DNA of 64,000 nt from positions 1,054,001-1,118,000 of the forward strand of contig NZ_JACIEM010000001.1 in NCBI RefSeq assembly GCF_014196845.1, given 5' to 3'. Positions 25,740 to 33,640 of the stretch are shown here, piece by piece (position 1 is the stretch's first letter; every line of letters begins with the position of its first letter). The stretch comes from Aurantimonas endophytica. GTDB lineage: Bacteria > Pseudomonadota > Alphaproteobacteria > Rhizobiales > Rhizobiaceae. Both the position numbers and the translations under genes were made by a program. A model generated the notes under the pieces. That model was not told the DNA's origin. It ran no database searches and saw only the letters and a list, made by a program, of their open reading frames with translations.

Positions 25740-26819
25740 ATGAGGATCATCCGCACGCTCGCCTTCGGGGCGACACTGGCACTGGCGGCCTTTGCCACCC
25801 TGCCGGCAACGGCGCAGATCGACGGCGGCAACACGCCGGCGCGCACCGACTCCATTGACCCGCCGGGCGGCGCCCTGCCCGACGGCGCCGATCCGAGCGG
25901 CGCCAATCCCACGACCGAGGCGCCCACCGAACAGCAGCTCCTGAACGCGTTGCAGGGCGGCCGCATCGACGGCCGCGTTTCGATCCCGGACAGCAAATCC
26001 GCGATCCTCGAGCAGCCCCAGGGGCGTGACTACCGCGCCTTCCGCGAGGGCTGGCTGCCGTGGATCGCCGGCATCGCCATTCTCGGCATGCTGGCCGCTC
26101 TGGCGATCTTCTACTTCGTCCGTGGCCGGATCTTGACGGAACCCAGCGAGTTCACCGGCCGCAAGATCCTGCGCTTCAGCTTCTTCGAGCGGTTCAACCA
26201 CTGGATGACGGCCACCGCCTTCATCCTCCTCGCGCTGACGGGCCTGAACTACATCTTCGGCAAGCGCCTGCTGGCACCGATCATGGGTCCCGACGCCTTC
26301 GCGACGATGAGCCAGTGGGGCAAGTACATTCACATGTACGTATCCTGGGCGTTCATGCTCGGGGTGATCTTCATGATCGTCGTGTGGATCAAGGACAACA
26401 TCCCGTCGAAGACGGACGTGCGCTGGGTCAAGGAACTCGGCGGCTTCGTCGGCGATCATCATCCCCCGGCCCGCCGCTTCAACGCCGGGCAGAAAATGAT
26501 CTTCTGGGCGGTGGCGCTCGGCGGCGTCGCGCTGTCGATCACCGGCATCCTGATGCTGTTCCCCTTCTCCGCGCTCGACGTCAACGGCATGCAGACCGCG
26601 CAGTACATCCACGCCACGGTCGGCGTGCTGCTGGTCGCCATCATGATCGCTCACATCTACATCGGCTCGCTCGGCATGAAGGGCGCCTACGACGCCATGG
26701 GCAGCGGCAAGGTCGATCTCGGCTGGGCGAAGACCCATCACAGCCTGTGGGTCGAGGAAGAGCAGGCCAAGACGGCGAAAGGGGCGCAGCTGCGTCCCGA
26801 CGCGACGCCGGCGGAGTGA
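25740..26819 (+). CDS. fdh3C: Formate dehydrogenase cytochrome b556 gamma subunit
   Basis: Membrane anchor and quinone-reducing diheme cytochrome b, 359 aa. A Sec signal peptide (1-26, ending ATAQ) and a Pro/Gly-rich periplasmic linker precede four transmembrane helices between about 100 and 315. Likely heme ligands are His in FNHWMTA, YIHMYVSW, YIHATVGV and IAHIYIG. The N-terminal signal plus linker makes it much longer than E. coli FdnI (about 217 aa). It starts 7 bp after fdh3B. Confidence 0.92.
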   Translation: MRIIRTLAFGATLALAAFATLPATAQIDGGNTPARTDSIDPPGGALPDGADPSGANPTTEAPTEQQLLNALQGGRIDGRVSIPDSKSAILEQPQGRDYRAFREGWLPWIAGIAILGMLAALAIFYFVRGRILTEPSEFTGRKILRFSFFERFNHWMTATAFILLALTGLNYIFGKRLLAPIMGPDAFATMSQWGKYIHMYVSWAFMLGVIFMIVVWIKDNIPSKTDVRWVKELGGFVGDHHPPARRFNAGQKMIFWAVALGGVALSITGILMLFPFSALDVNGMQTAQYIHATVGVLLVAIMIAHIYIGSLGMKGAYDAMGSGKVDLGWAKTHHSLWVEEEQAKTAKGAQLRPDATPAE

Positions 26820-26824
26820 CGAAC

Positions 26825-27838
26825 ATGCGCCTTACCAGACTGATCATGCTCCTCGCCGCCTCGGCAGCGGCAACGCCGCTTGCGCTGGCGCAGACGGCGG
26901 CCCCGCCCGCCGCGACGACACCGCCCGCGGCCACCCCGGCACCTCCCGCCGCAGCCACAGAGGCACCGCCTGCCGCCGCGGCGCCGGCGCCTTCCGCGAC
27001 CGAGGCGCCCGCACCGCCGGCTGCCGCGACGTCGACACCGCCCGCCGCGGCCGCCGCTGAGTCTCCCGCTGCTGGCGCACCGGCGGCAGCAACCGCGAGT
27101 GGTCCTGCCAATCTATGTACGGAGCTGGTGACCTTCCTGACGCCGGAGCCGCCCGAGCCGGCAGTCGCGCCGGCAGGCCAGGCGGCGCCTTCTGCGCCGC
27201 CGGCAGCGTCCGGCCAGCCAGCACCGGCCGCTCCGTCCGACCAGGCAGCGGCTCAGCCCGCCGCTCCCGGTGAGCCCGCACCGGCTGCACCGGCCGACCA
27301 GGCCGGGGCCCAGCCTGCTGCGCCGGGGCAACCCGAACCGGCGGCTCCCACCGACGAGGCCGAAGCGCCGCCGGCAGCGCCAGGCGACGCGGAAGCGCCG
27401 GTCGAAGAAGGCGCTCTGGACAGCGAGGCGCAGCCGCAAGCGGCAGACGGCCAGGCAGCGGGTGAACAGTCGGAAGGCGGTTCGGCGCAGGATTCGTCCA
27501 ACCAGGCAGGTGCCGCGGTAGAGGCCCCCCAGGATGGCAACGCGCCCGTTGCTGCAGGCTCCGGCCAGAACGCGCCGCAGACCTCGGGTCTCAGTGCGCC
27601 GATCCCGGCATCGCCGGAACCGGAGAAGAAGGCGCCGACCATGTCGCTCGAGGAAGGCCAGGCTCTCGCCGATGCCAACGACATAGCGGGTTGCCAGCAG
27701 GCCGCCCGGTCGATGCGCCGCGAAGGAGTGGACATGCCGCCTGCCTTGATCGCGCTGGCGGCCCTCGACCTTCAGTACCAGCAGACGGCCGCACCGGCTG
27801 CCCCGGCACCGACCGCCACTCCCGGAGAGAACCAGTGA
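26825..27838 (+). CDS. Exported Ala/Pro-rich protein in the FDH operon, unknown function
   Basis: Protein of 337 aa: signal peptide 1-23 (MRLTRLIMLLAASAAATPLALAQ), then about 230 residues of low-complexity Ala, Pro, Gln and acidic sequence with imperfect repeats of the form QPAAPGEPAPAAP. One Cys-containing segment (GPANLCTELVTFLTP) interrupts it. A compact helical C-terminus follows (MSLEEGQALADANDIAGCQ onward). A periplasmic spacer with a small folded end is the plain reading. GGAG precedes the ATG by 8 bp; the gene starts 5 bp after fdh3C. I recognise no family. Confidence 0.8.
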   Translation: MRLTRLIMLLAASAAATPLALAQTAAPPAATTPPAATPAPPAAATEAPPAAAAPAPSATEAPAPPAAATSTPPAAAAAESPAAGAPAAATASGPANLCTELVTFLTPEPPEPAVAPAGQAAPSAPPAASGQPAPAAPSDQAAAQPAAPGEPAPAAPADQAGAQPAAPGQPEPAAPTDEAEAPPAAPGDAEAPVEEGALDSEAQPQAADGQAAGEQSEGGSAQDSSNQAGAAVEAPQDGNAPVAAGSGQNAPQTSGLSAPIPASPEPEKKAPTMSLEEGQALADANDIAGCQQAARSMRREGVDMPPALIALAALDLQYQQTAAPAAPAPTATPGENQ

Positions 27839-28023
27839 AAGCCATCATTTCCGGGATCGTCATTGCGGGAATCGTCGCCGTGATCGCGTCGTTCGCGCTG
27901 TCGGAAGCCCAGCGGCAGTCCTACGAGCGATACAGCACCAGCAGCGTCCGGGTCGGAGATCCGGGACACAACCTCGTCGGCGCCGACTGGAGCGGCGACG
28001 ATCCGGTAGACACCGACAGCTGA
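27835..28023 (+). CDS. Small single-pass membrane protein at the end of the FDH operon
   Basis: Protein of 62 aa from a GTG start that overlaps the previous stop by 4 bp (GTGA), with GGAGAG upstream. One hydrophobic helix, IISGIVIAGIVAVIASFAL (4-22), is followed by a polar tail ending in Asp-rich sequence. It is the last gene before a strong inverted repeat. It might be a small accessory subunit; no family is recognised. Confidence 0.68.
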   Translation: MKAIISGIVIAGIVAVIASFALSEAQRQSYERYSTSSVRVGDPGHNLVGADWSGDDPVDTDS

Positions 28024-28033
28024 CCGCCCGCGG

Positions 28034-28062
28034 CCCCGGCTGATCGCGCGGATCAGCCGGGG
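28034..28062. terminator. Bidirectional terminator between FDH operon and phosphoesterase gene
   Basis: A perfect 12-bp inverted repeat, CCCCGGCTGATC (28034-28045) and GATCAGCCGGGG (28051-28062), with a 5-nt loop. It begins 11 bp after the last FDH gene and includes the stop codon of the convergent phosphoesterase. No T run follows on either side, so efficiency is uncertain. Confidence 0.6.
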
Positions 28063-28577
28063 AGCTGGCCGACCGCCGCGCCGGTGCGGCGCCGGCGCGG
28101 CGCTAGGATCTGCGCCAGGGTCACCGGCCGGAAGTTCCAAGCGTCCACCCCCACGTCGTACTGGCGAGTCTGCGGCTTGAGCTTGCCGTGCGAGTGCCCG
28201 TGCAGATCGATTGAGCCCTTGCCCATCTGGTTCCAGGTCCGGAAAGCGTAGTGGCAGAGGATCACCAGGCGTCCGTCGACGGTGAGTTCCTTGTAGGTCT
28301 GCACGCTTTCCCAGCCTACAGCCTCAATCGTCGCGCTGTCGTCGTTGTTGCCGACGATCAGCTGCTTGCGGCCGTTGAGCCGCGCCAGCAGCGCCGATTT
28401 CATTCCGGCGTCGCCGCGCGCGAAATCGCCGAGATGCCAGACGATGTCGCTCTCTCCCACGATCTCGTTCCAGTAGCCGATCAGCGCTTCGTCATGCGCC
28501 ACGAGGTCCGGAAACGGCCGCCGGTCGATTCGCAGGATCCGCGGGTCGTTGAAATGCGTGTCCGCCGTGAAGAACAT
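28053..28577 (-). CDS. Metallophosphoesterase
   Basis: Calcineurin-like phosphoesterase, 174 aa. Metal-site motifs are DTHF (6-9), HLGDFARGD, GNND in place of the usual GNHD, CHY and HGHSH. The His-to-Asn change in the third motif removes the residue normally called the proton donor. The substrate is unknown. It converges with the FDH operon and is divergent from the MoxR operon, so it is probably a single-gene unit. Confidence 0.87.
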   Translation of the reverse strand: MFFTADTHFNDPRILRIDRRPFPDLVAHDEALIGYWNEIVGESDIVWHLGDFARGDAGMKSALLARLNGRKQLIVGNNDDSATIEAVGWESVQTYKELTVDGRLVILCHYAFRTWNQMGKGSIDLHGHSHGKLKPQTRQYDVGVDAWNFRPVTLAQILAPRRRRTGAAVGQLPG

Positions 28578-28748
28578 GGGGTGACCCGGTAACAGTTCGG
28601 TCTGTGGTCGGCCAGCCCGCCGGGCGATTTGCTAAGGAAACGAAAGCTTCCCCTACCTTTGCATGGAGGCTTGCGACATAATGGGTGAGTCCGGGGGGAG
28701 TGGCACCGACCCGCGGCGAAGGAACGTCTGGTCAGGATCGGCAGTGCC

Positions 28749-29756
28749 ATGCAGCAGTCACCCGTAAAGCCACGTCCCGTCGAGCCCGCTTCCGCGGGTC
28801 AATCCGGGGACCACGCGCTCGCGGCGCTGCAGCGCGCCGTCGAGACCGGGCTCATCGGGCACCAACCGCTCGTCGAGCGCCTGATGATCGGTCTGTTGAC
28901 CGGCGGTCATCTTCTGATCGAGGGACCTCCGGGCCTCGCCAAGACGCGAGCGGTGAAGCGGCTGGCGGACGGGCTGGAATCATCGTTCTCCCGCATCCAG
29001 TGCACGCCCGACCTGATGCCGGCCGACCTGACAGGTACCCAGGTCTTCCGCCCCGAGCGGGGCGTCTTCGAGTTCGTCGAGGGGCCGGTCTTCCACTCGC
29101 TGGTTCTCGTCGACGAGATCAATCGGGCACCGCCGAAAGTGCAGTCGGCACTGCTCGAGGCTATGGCCGAGAACCAGGTGACGGCCGGCGGCGTGACTTA
29201 CAAGCTGCCCGAACCGTTCATGGTCGTCGCCACCCAGAACTCCATCGAGCACGAGGGCACCTTCCCCCTCCCCGAGGCACAGCTCGACCGTTTCCTGATG
29301 CATGTGCTGGTGCACATGCCGGATGCCAGCTCCGAGCTCTCGATCCTCGACCTCGTCGAGCGCGAGGCCAGCGGCGCCGCGCCGAGCATGCCGCATCCGG
29401 TGACCGCCGCCGCCATCGTCGCGGCGCGCCGCGCGGCGGCCAACGTCCATCTCGCGCCGGCCCTCAAGGACTATATCGTCCGCCTCGTGATGGCGACGCG
29501 CGAGGAGCAGCCGGCACCCGATATCCGCCGCGCCATCGAACACCCGGTCTCGCCGCGCGGCACGCTCGCGCTGGCGGCCTCGGCCAAGGCCCGGGCGTTC
29601 CTCCACGGCCGCGACCATGCCGTTCCGGACGACGTTGCCGAACTTGCTCCGGACATCCTCGCCCACCGTCTGGTGCCGACGTGGCGGGCGGCGGCGGACG
29701 GGGTGACGGCGCGCAGTCTCGTCACCCGGCTGCTCGACATCGTCCAGCCACTCTGA
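28749..29756 (+). CDS. MoxR-family AAA+ ATPase
   Basis: Cytosolic AAA+ chaperone ATPase of 335 aa, first gene of a Bat-type operon. Walker A GPPGLAKTR and Walker B LVLVDEINRAPPK are intact, with the sensor region TQNSIEHEGTFPLPEAQLDRF. MoxR proteins work with VWA and DUF58 partners in protein maturation or envelope stress tolerance. The stop shares one base with the next ATG. The 171-bp region upstream has a CATAAT hexamer at 28677-28682 that may be a -10 element. Confidence 0.92.
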   Translation: MQQSPVKPRPVEPASAGQSGDHALAALQRAVETGLIGHQPLVERLMIGLLTGGHLLIEGPPGLAKTRAVKRLADGLESSFSRIQCTPDLMPADLTGTQVFRPERGVFEFVEGPVFHSLVLVDEINRAPPKVQSALLEAMAENQVTAGGVTYKLPEPFMVVATQNSIEHEGTFPLPEAQLDRFLMHVLVHMPDASSELSILDLVEREASGAAPSMPHPVTAAAIVAARRAAANVHLAPALKDYIVRLVMATREEQPAPDIRRAIEHPVSPRGTLALAASAKARAFLHGRDHAVPDDVAELAPDILAHRLVPTWRAAADGVTARSLVTRLLDIVQPL

Positions 29757-30697
29757 TGAGCCGCATCCTGCCGCAAGCGGCGAACGCCGGGGCAGAGGTC
29801 GACGCCGACGAACTATTCCGGTTGCGCCTTCTCGTCCGCCATATCCCGGAACGCGGCCTGGCGCCCACCGGCCGCCCCGGAGGCTTTGCCGGCAAGCGTC
29901 GCGGAAACGGCCTCGAGATCGTCGACGTCCGGCCCTTTTCCGAGGGCGACGACATCCGCCATGTCGATGCCGCCGCAACCGCGCGCACCGGCCGGACGCA
30001 TGTTCGTACCTTCCGCGACGAGCGCGAGAAGACCGCACTGCTGGTCGCGGATTTTCGGCCCTCGATGCTGTGGGGCACAAGCGGCCGTCTCCGGTCGGTG
30101 GCGGCGGCGACGGCCCTTGCGCTCGCTGGCTGGCGGGTGATCGAGGCCGGCGGACGGGTCGGCGTCTTCGCGATCGGCGCCGGCGCACCGCTCTATGTCG
30201 CGCCGCGCGGCCGCGAGCGCGGCATGGCCGCCGTCGCCGGCGGTCTGGCGCGCGCCCATGCGGGCGCCATGGAAGCCGCGGCCGCGGGCCGCCGCAGTGA
30301 CCCCGCCCTTTCCACGGCGCTGGAGGGGGCCGTCTCGCTCGTGCCTCGCGACGGCACGCTGTTTCTGGCGACCGGTCTCGATGAGCCGGGCGCCGCATTC
30401 GACCCGCTGGTGGCGGCACTCAGGCGCCGAGCCAGGCTGGTGGCGCTGCTCGTCCGCGACCGGTTCGAGACCGCACCGCCCCGCGGCGCCTATCCCTATC
30501 TGACGGGCGCCGGATCGACTCTCCGCTGGGCCTTCGTCACCGGCCGCGGACGATCGGCCGCGACGCCCGACCCGCGCCTGGAGCGGCTCGGACGGCTGGG
30601 CGCCGAGGTGCGCGTGGTCGATGCCGACGCCGATTCCGAAGCGATGGCTCAGTCGCTGGCGGAACTGTCAAAGGGCTTCGATGCCGGCCGATCCTGA
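29756..30697 (+). CDS. DUF58 domain-containing protein
   Basis: Protein of 313 aa, second gene of the MoxR operon. The DUF58 hallmark is GNGLEIVDVRPFSEGDDIRHVDAAATARTG, followed by a VWA-like alpha/beta fold beginning TALLVADFRPSM. These proteins are the usual MoxR partner. No membrane segment is evident. It starts by a 1-bp overlap (TGATG) and its end overlaps the next gene by 17 bp. Confidence 0.9.
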   Translation: MSRILPQAANAGAEVDADELFRLRLLVRHIPERGLAPTGRPGGFAGKRRGNGLEIVDVRPFSEGDDIRHVDAAATARTGRTHVRTFRDEREKTALLVADFRPSMLWGTSGRLRSVAAATALALAGWRVIEAGGRVGVFAIGAGAPLYVAPRGRERGMAAVAGGLARAHAGAMEAAAAGRRSDPALSTALEGAVSLVPRDGTLFLATGLDEPGAAFDPLVAALRRRARLVALLVRDRFETAPPRGAYPYLTGAGSTLRWAFVTGRGRSAATPDPRLERLGRLGAEVRVVDADADSEAMAQSLAELSKGFDAGRS

Positions 30698-31118
30698 TCT
30701 GCTCGCGCAGTTGCGCCCGGTGCGCCTGCCGCCGGAATTGCAGGTTTTTGCCTGGGCCGATGTATTCGCGGGCGCAGCGCTCGGCATCCTTGCAGCGTTG
30801 GCGCTGCTCGCGGTCCTGCGGCTCGCCACACGCCTGCAGGAGACGCCGCTGACCGTCGCTCGACGGGAGCTGGCGGCGGCCAGAGGCATGCCCGTCGAGC
30901 AGCGGCTGTTCCGCCAGGCCGTGCTCCTCGATCGACTGGCGACCGAACGCGAACGGGCAAGCCGCCGGCCCGGCCAAACCGGCAGCGCGCTGGCACGGGC
31001 GCGGGCGACGATGGGAGACGCGCTGTATCGGCGTGGCGGGGCGGCCGACCCCGAAGCGATCGATGCCGCGATCCTGGAATTTGCCGGCTCGCTGCATCGA
31101 TCCGGCAGGGGGGCGTGA
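30681..31118 (+). CDS. DUF4381-like membrane protein of the MoxR/Bat operon
   Basis: Protein of 145 aa with an N-terminal LRPVRLPPE motif reminiscent of DUF4381 (which usually has LRDIHLP), one transmembrane helix (about 28-48) and a basic helical cytoplasmic part. DUF4381 genes usually lie between DUF58 and the VWA genes, exactly this position. The family assignment is by motif and place. Start ATG 30681 overlaps the DUF58 gene. Confidence 0.78.
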   Translation: MPADPDLLAQLRPVRLPPELQVFAWADVFAGAALGILAALALLAVLRLATRLQETPLTVARRELAAARGMPVEQRLFRQAVLLDRLATERERASRRPGQTGSALARARATMGDALYRRGGAADPEAIDAAILEFAGSLHRSGRGA

Positions 31119-31120
31119 CC

Positions 31121-32077
31121 ATGTGGAGCTTCGCCTTCCCCTATGCCTTCCTGCTCGTGCCCTTGCCGTTTCTGGCGCTCCTTCTTCTGCCGCCCCGCCG
31201 CGCCGCCACCGGCGCCCTGATCGTGCCGGCCGCGATTGCCGAACGGCTGACAGCCGGTTCTGCCAACCGCGTAAAGGCTCGGGCTCGGCGTCTCCTGCCG
31301 GCCATGTTGTGGCTTGCGCTGGTCGTCGCCCTGGCGGGGCCGCAACGCATCGAGCCCGTGGCGGCGCTGCCGACGAGCGGCCGCGATATCGTCCTGTCCA
31401 TCGACCTTTCCGGCAGCATGGAGAAGGAGGACTTCGCCCTCGACGGCGCCCCGGTCTCCCGTCTCGACGCCGTCAAGCGCGTCGCCTCCAGCTTCGTGCG
31501 CAGCCGCGCCGGCGACCGGGTGGGCCTGGTGATCTTCGCCGAGACCGCCTATTTCGCCGCGCCCCTCACCTTCGACGTCGAATCCGTCGCCAGGGCGATC
31601 GAAGAGGCCGTGATCGGCATCTCCGGCCGCTCCACCGCCATCGCCGACGGGCTGGGCCTGGCAATGAAGCGGCTGGAGCGCTCCGATGCGGCCTCGCGCG
31701 TGGTGATCCTCTTGTCGGACGGCGCCAACAATGCCGGTACCGTGCAGCCCGACGACGCCGGCGCCCTTGCCAGACGCCTCGGCATCCGCGTTCATACGAT
31801 CGCGCTCGGACCGGAGGATCTGGAGACCGCGCCGCAGTCGCGCGATGCGGTGGACACGGCAACGCTCCGCTCGATCGCAAGCGAGAGCGGCGGCGAGACG
31901 TTTCGGGTTCGCACAAGCGCGGACCTCGAAGCGGTGACGGACGCGATCGACGCGCTGGAGACCAGCGCCTTCGACCGCCCGGCGGCCCAGATCCATCGCG
32001 CCTACTGGGTCTATCCGGGAAGCCTTGCCCTGCTCTTGTCGCTCGGCCTGGTCCTCGGCGGGAGGCGACTGGCATGA
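31121..32077 (+). CDS. VWA domain-containing membrane protein (BatA-like)
   Basis: Protein of 318 aa: a helix at the N-terminus, a second near 50, a von Willebrand A domain (about 85-290) and a C-terminal helix. The MIDAS motif is DLSGS with the later Thr in STAIADGL and Asp in LLSDGANN. ATG 31121 is preferred over GTG 31115, since the GGGGGG ribosome site lies 7 bp before the ATG but too close to the GTG. It overlaps or abuts its neighbours on both sides. Confidence 0.9.
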   Translation: MWSFAFPYAFLLVPLPFLALLLLPPRRAATGALIVPAAIAERLTAGSANRVKARARRLLPAMLWLALVVALAGPQRIEPVAALPTSGRDIVLSIDLSGSMEKEDFALDGAPVSRLDAVKRVASSFVRSRAGDRVGLVIFAETAYFAAPLTFDVESVARAIEEAVIGISGRSTAIADGLGLAMKRLERSDAASRVVILLSDGANNAGTVQPDDAGALARRLGIRVHTIALGPEDLETAPQSRDAVDTATLRSIASESGGETFRVRTSADLEAVTDAIDALETSAFDRPAAQIHRAYWVYPGSLALLLSLGLVLGGRRLA

Positions 32078-33000
32078 GCGACGCCATCGGTTTCGTGCTG
32101 CTCCGGCCTTACTGGCTGCTGGCGCTCCCGCTGCTCGCAGTGGTGGCGATGATCGACGCCCACCGGTCGCGCGGGCTCGCAGGCTGGGAGCGAGCCGTCG
32201 AACCGAAGCTTCTGGCGACGATGCAGCGTCTCGGTAGTGTCGTGCCCGGCGCGACGCGGCGCAAATGGCTGCCGATCTTCATCGCCGCGCCGATCGTGCT
32301 GGCACTCGCCGGACCGGGCTTGCGGGACAGCAACCCGCCGACCTTCCGCAATCTCGACGGCATCGTCCTCGCCATGGACGTGTCGCGTTCGGTCGCCGAG
32401 GGCGGCGGGCTCGACGATGCCGAGGCGGCCGCCCAGCTGGTGCTGCAACGGGCCGGATCGCGGCCGGTCATGCTGATCGTCTACGCCGGCGACGCCTTCG
32501 TCGCGACGGCGTTCACCAGCGACCCCGAGGCGCTCGGCTCGACCCTTGCGGTCCTCGACGCAGAGACCGTGCCGGCCACCGGCAGCCGCCCCGACCGCGC
32601 GCTGGCGCTGGCAGGCCGGACGCTTGCCGACGCGAACATCGTCAATGGCGACGTGGTGCTGATCACCGACGGCGACGGCATCGGTCCGGACGCTCTCGCC
32701 GAAACCGCGTCGATGCGAGAGGCCGGCGTGCATGTCTCGGCGATCTTCGTCGAGCCCACCCTGCGGCCCGGCGACATGCCGGCGCCCGATCCGGGCGGCT
32801 TGGAGGGCCTGGCTGAAGCCGGCGACGGTTTCTATGCCGCGGCGAGCGAGCCCTGGACCGTCGCCGAGGGCATCGGGCAACGCGCGGCAAGCCGCCTGGA
32901 ATCGAGCGACTACGCCGTGCTGTTCGTCACCGACTACGGCCGGTATCTGCTCATCCTGGCGCTGATCCCGGCGCTGGCCCTGTTTCGCAGGACGAGCTGA
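32074..33000 (+). CDS. VWA domain-containing membrane protein (BatB-like)
   Basis: Protein of 308 aa with the same plan as the gene before it: two N-terminal helices, a VWA domain and a C-terminal helix (LLILALIPALALF). The MIDAS is DVSRS, with Thr in PATGSRPDRAL and Asp in ITDGDG. ATGA overlap with the previous gene. The pair probably forms a periplasm-facing complex recruited by MoxR. Confidence 0.88.
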   Translation: MSDAIGFVLLRPYWLLALPLLAVVAMIDAHRSRGLAGWERAVEPKLLATMQRLGSVVPGATRRKWLPIFIAAPIVLALAGPGLRDSNPPTFRNLDGIVLAMDVSRSVAEGGGLDDAEAAAQLVLQRAGSRPVMLIVYAGDAFVATAFTSDPEALGSTLAVLDAETVPATGSRPDRALALAGRTLADANIVNGDVVLITDGDGIGPDALAETASMREAGVHVSAIFVEPTLRPGDMPAPDPGGLEGLAEAGDGFYAAASEPWTVAEGIGQRAASRLESSDYAVLFVTDYGRYLLILALIPALALFRRTS

Positions 33001-33001
33001 G

Positions 33002-33640
33002 ATGCGGCGCCTCCTCCCCTTCGCGCTGGTCGCCGTCGCCGTCCTGGCTGCCGTCATTGCGGGCCCGGCCGCCTTCGCCCGGCTGGCCCTGTCAGCGGGC
33101 GCACCCGACATCGCGGCCCGGCTCGCGGACGATCCGGTGACGCGGGGCGTCGCGCTCTTCGCGGCGGGCGACTACGCCGCGGCCGATGAAGCGTTCCGCG
33201 AGGCCGGGCGCTCGGCGACGTTCAATCGCGGCATGTCGCTCGCAGCGCTTGGCCGCTACGCCGAGTCCGTCGCCTATTTCGAGGCGGTACTTTTTCTCGA
33301 TGCCACCGATGCCGATGCGCGGTTCAACCGCGATCTCGTCGCCCGCTTCGTCGATCCGGTCATCGGCGAGGCGAACACGATCGACGGCATCGCGGCGACC
33401 GCCGACGCCCCGGAAGCCGACGCGGCCCAGGCCGAGCAGGCACCGCCCAGCACGCTCACCCTCGCCGAGCAACGCTCGGTGGTTCGCCCGCGTACCGGCC
33501 AGGCGGTGGCCGCCAGCGAGGCCTGGCTGACGACGCTGGCCGACGATCCCGGCCTCTATCTGAAGCTGCGGCTGCAGGCGGAGCATCAGCGGCGCCTCGA
33601 TCTCGGCCTCGCCAACCCGCCGGAGGACACCGCATGGTAG
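33002..33640 (+). CDS. TPR-containing protein of the Bat operon
   Basis: Protein of 212 aa with an N-terminal hydrophobic helix (7-30) and two or three tetratricopeptide-like units (ALFAAGDYAAADEAFREAG, then SLAALGRYAESVAYFEAVL). It corresponds to BatC/BatE-type members of such operons. It probably sits at the membrane with its repeats binding partners. It starts 1 bp after the previous stop and overlaps the BatD-like gene by 7 bp. Confidence 0.84.
   Translation: MRRLLPFALVAVAVLAAVIAGPAAFARLALSAGAPDIAARLADDPVTRGVALFAAGDYAAADEAFREAGRSATFNRGMSLAALGRYAESVAYFEAVLFLDATDADARFNRDLVARFVDPVIGEANTIDGIAATADAPEADAAQAEQAPPSTLTLAEQRSVVRPRTGQAVAASEAWLTTLADDPGLYLKLRLQAEHQRRLDLGLANPPEDTAW

Noticed and set aside
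22601-25996. A 1131-codon open frame on the minus strand
   Set aside because: It lies antisense to fdh3A and fdh3B, which have full motif sets; its product is low-complexity Arg/Ala/Asp/Gly sequence typical of the antisense frame of GC-rich genes.
26060-26824. Upstream in-frame extension of the Pro/Ala-rich gene
   Set aside because: It overlaps fdh3C in another frame and reads as Arg/His-rich shadow sequence; the signal peptide starts at 26825.
28685-29755. Long upstream extension of the DUF58 frame
   Set aside because: It is the shadow of the MoxR gene; the DUF58 protein starts at the TGATG overlap at 29756.
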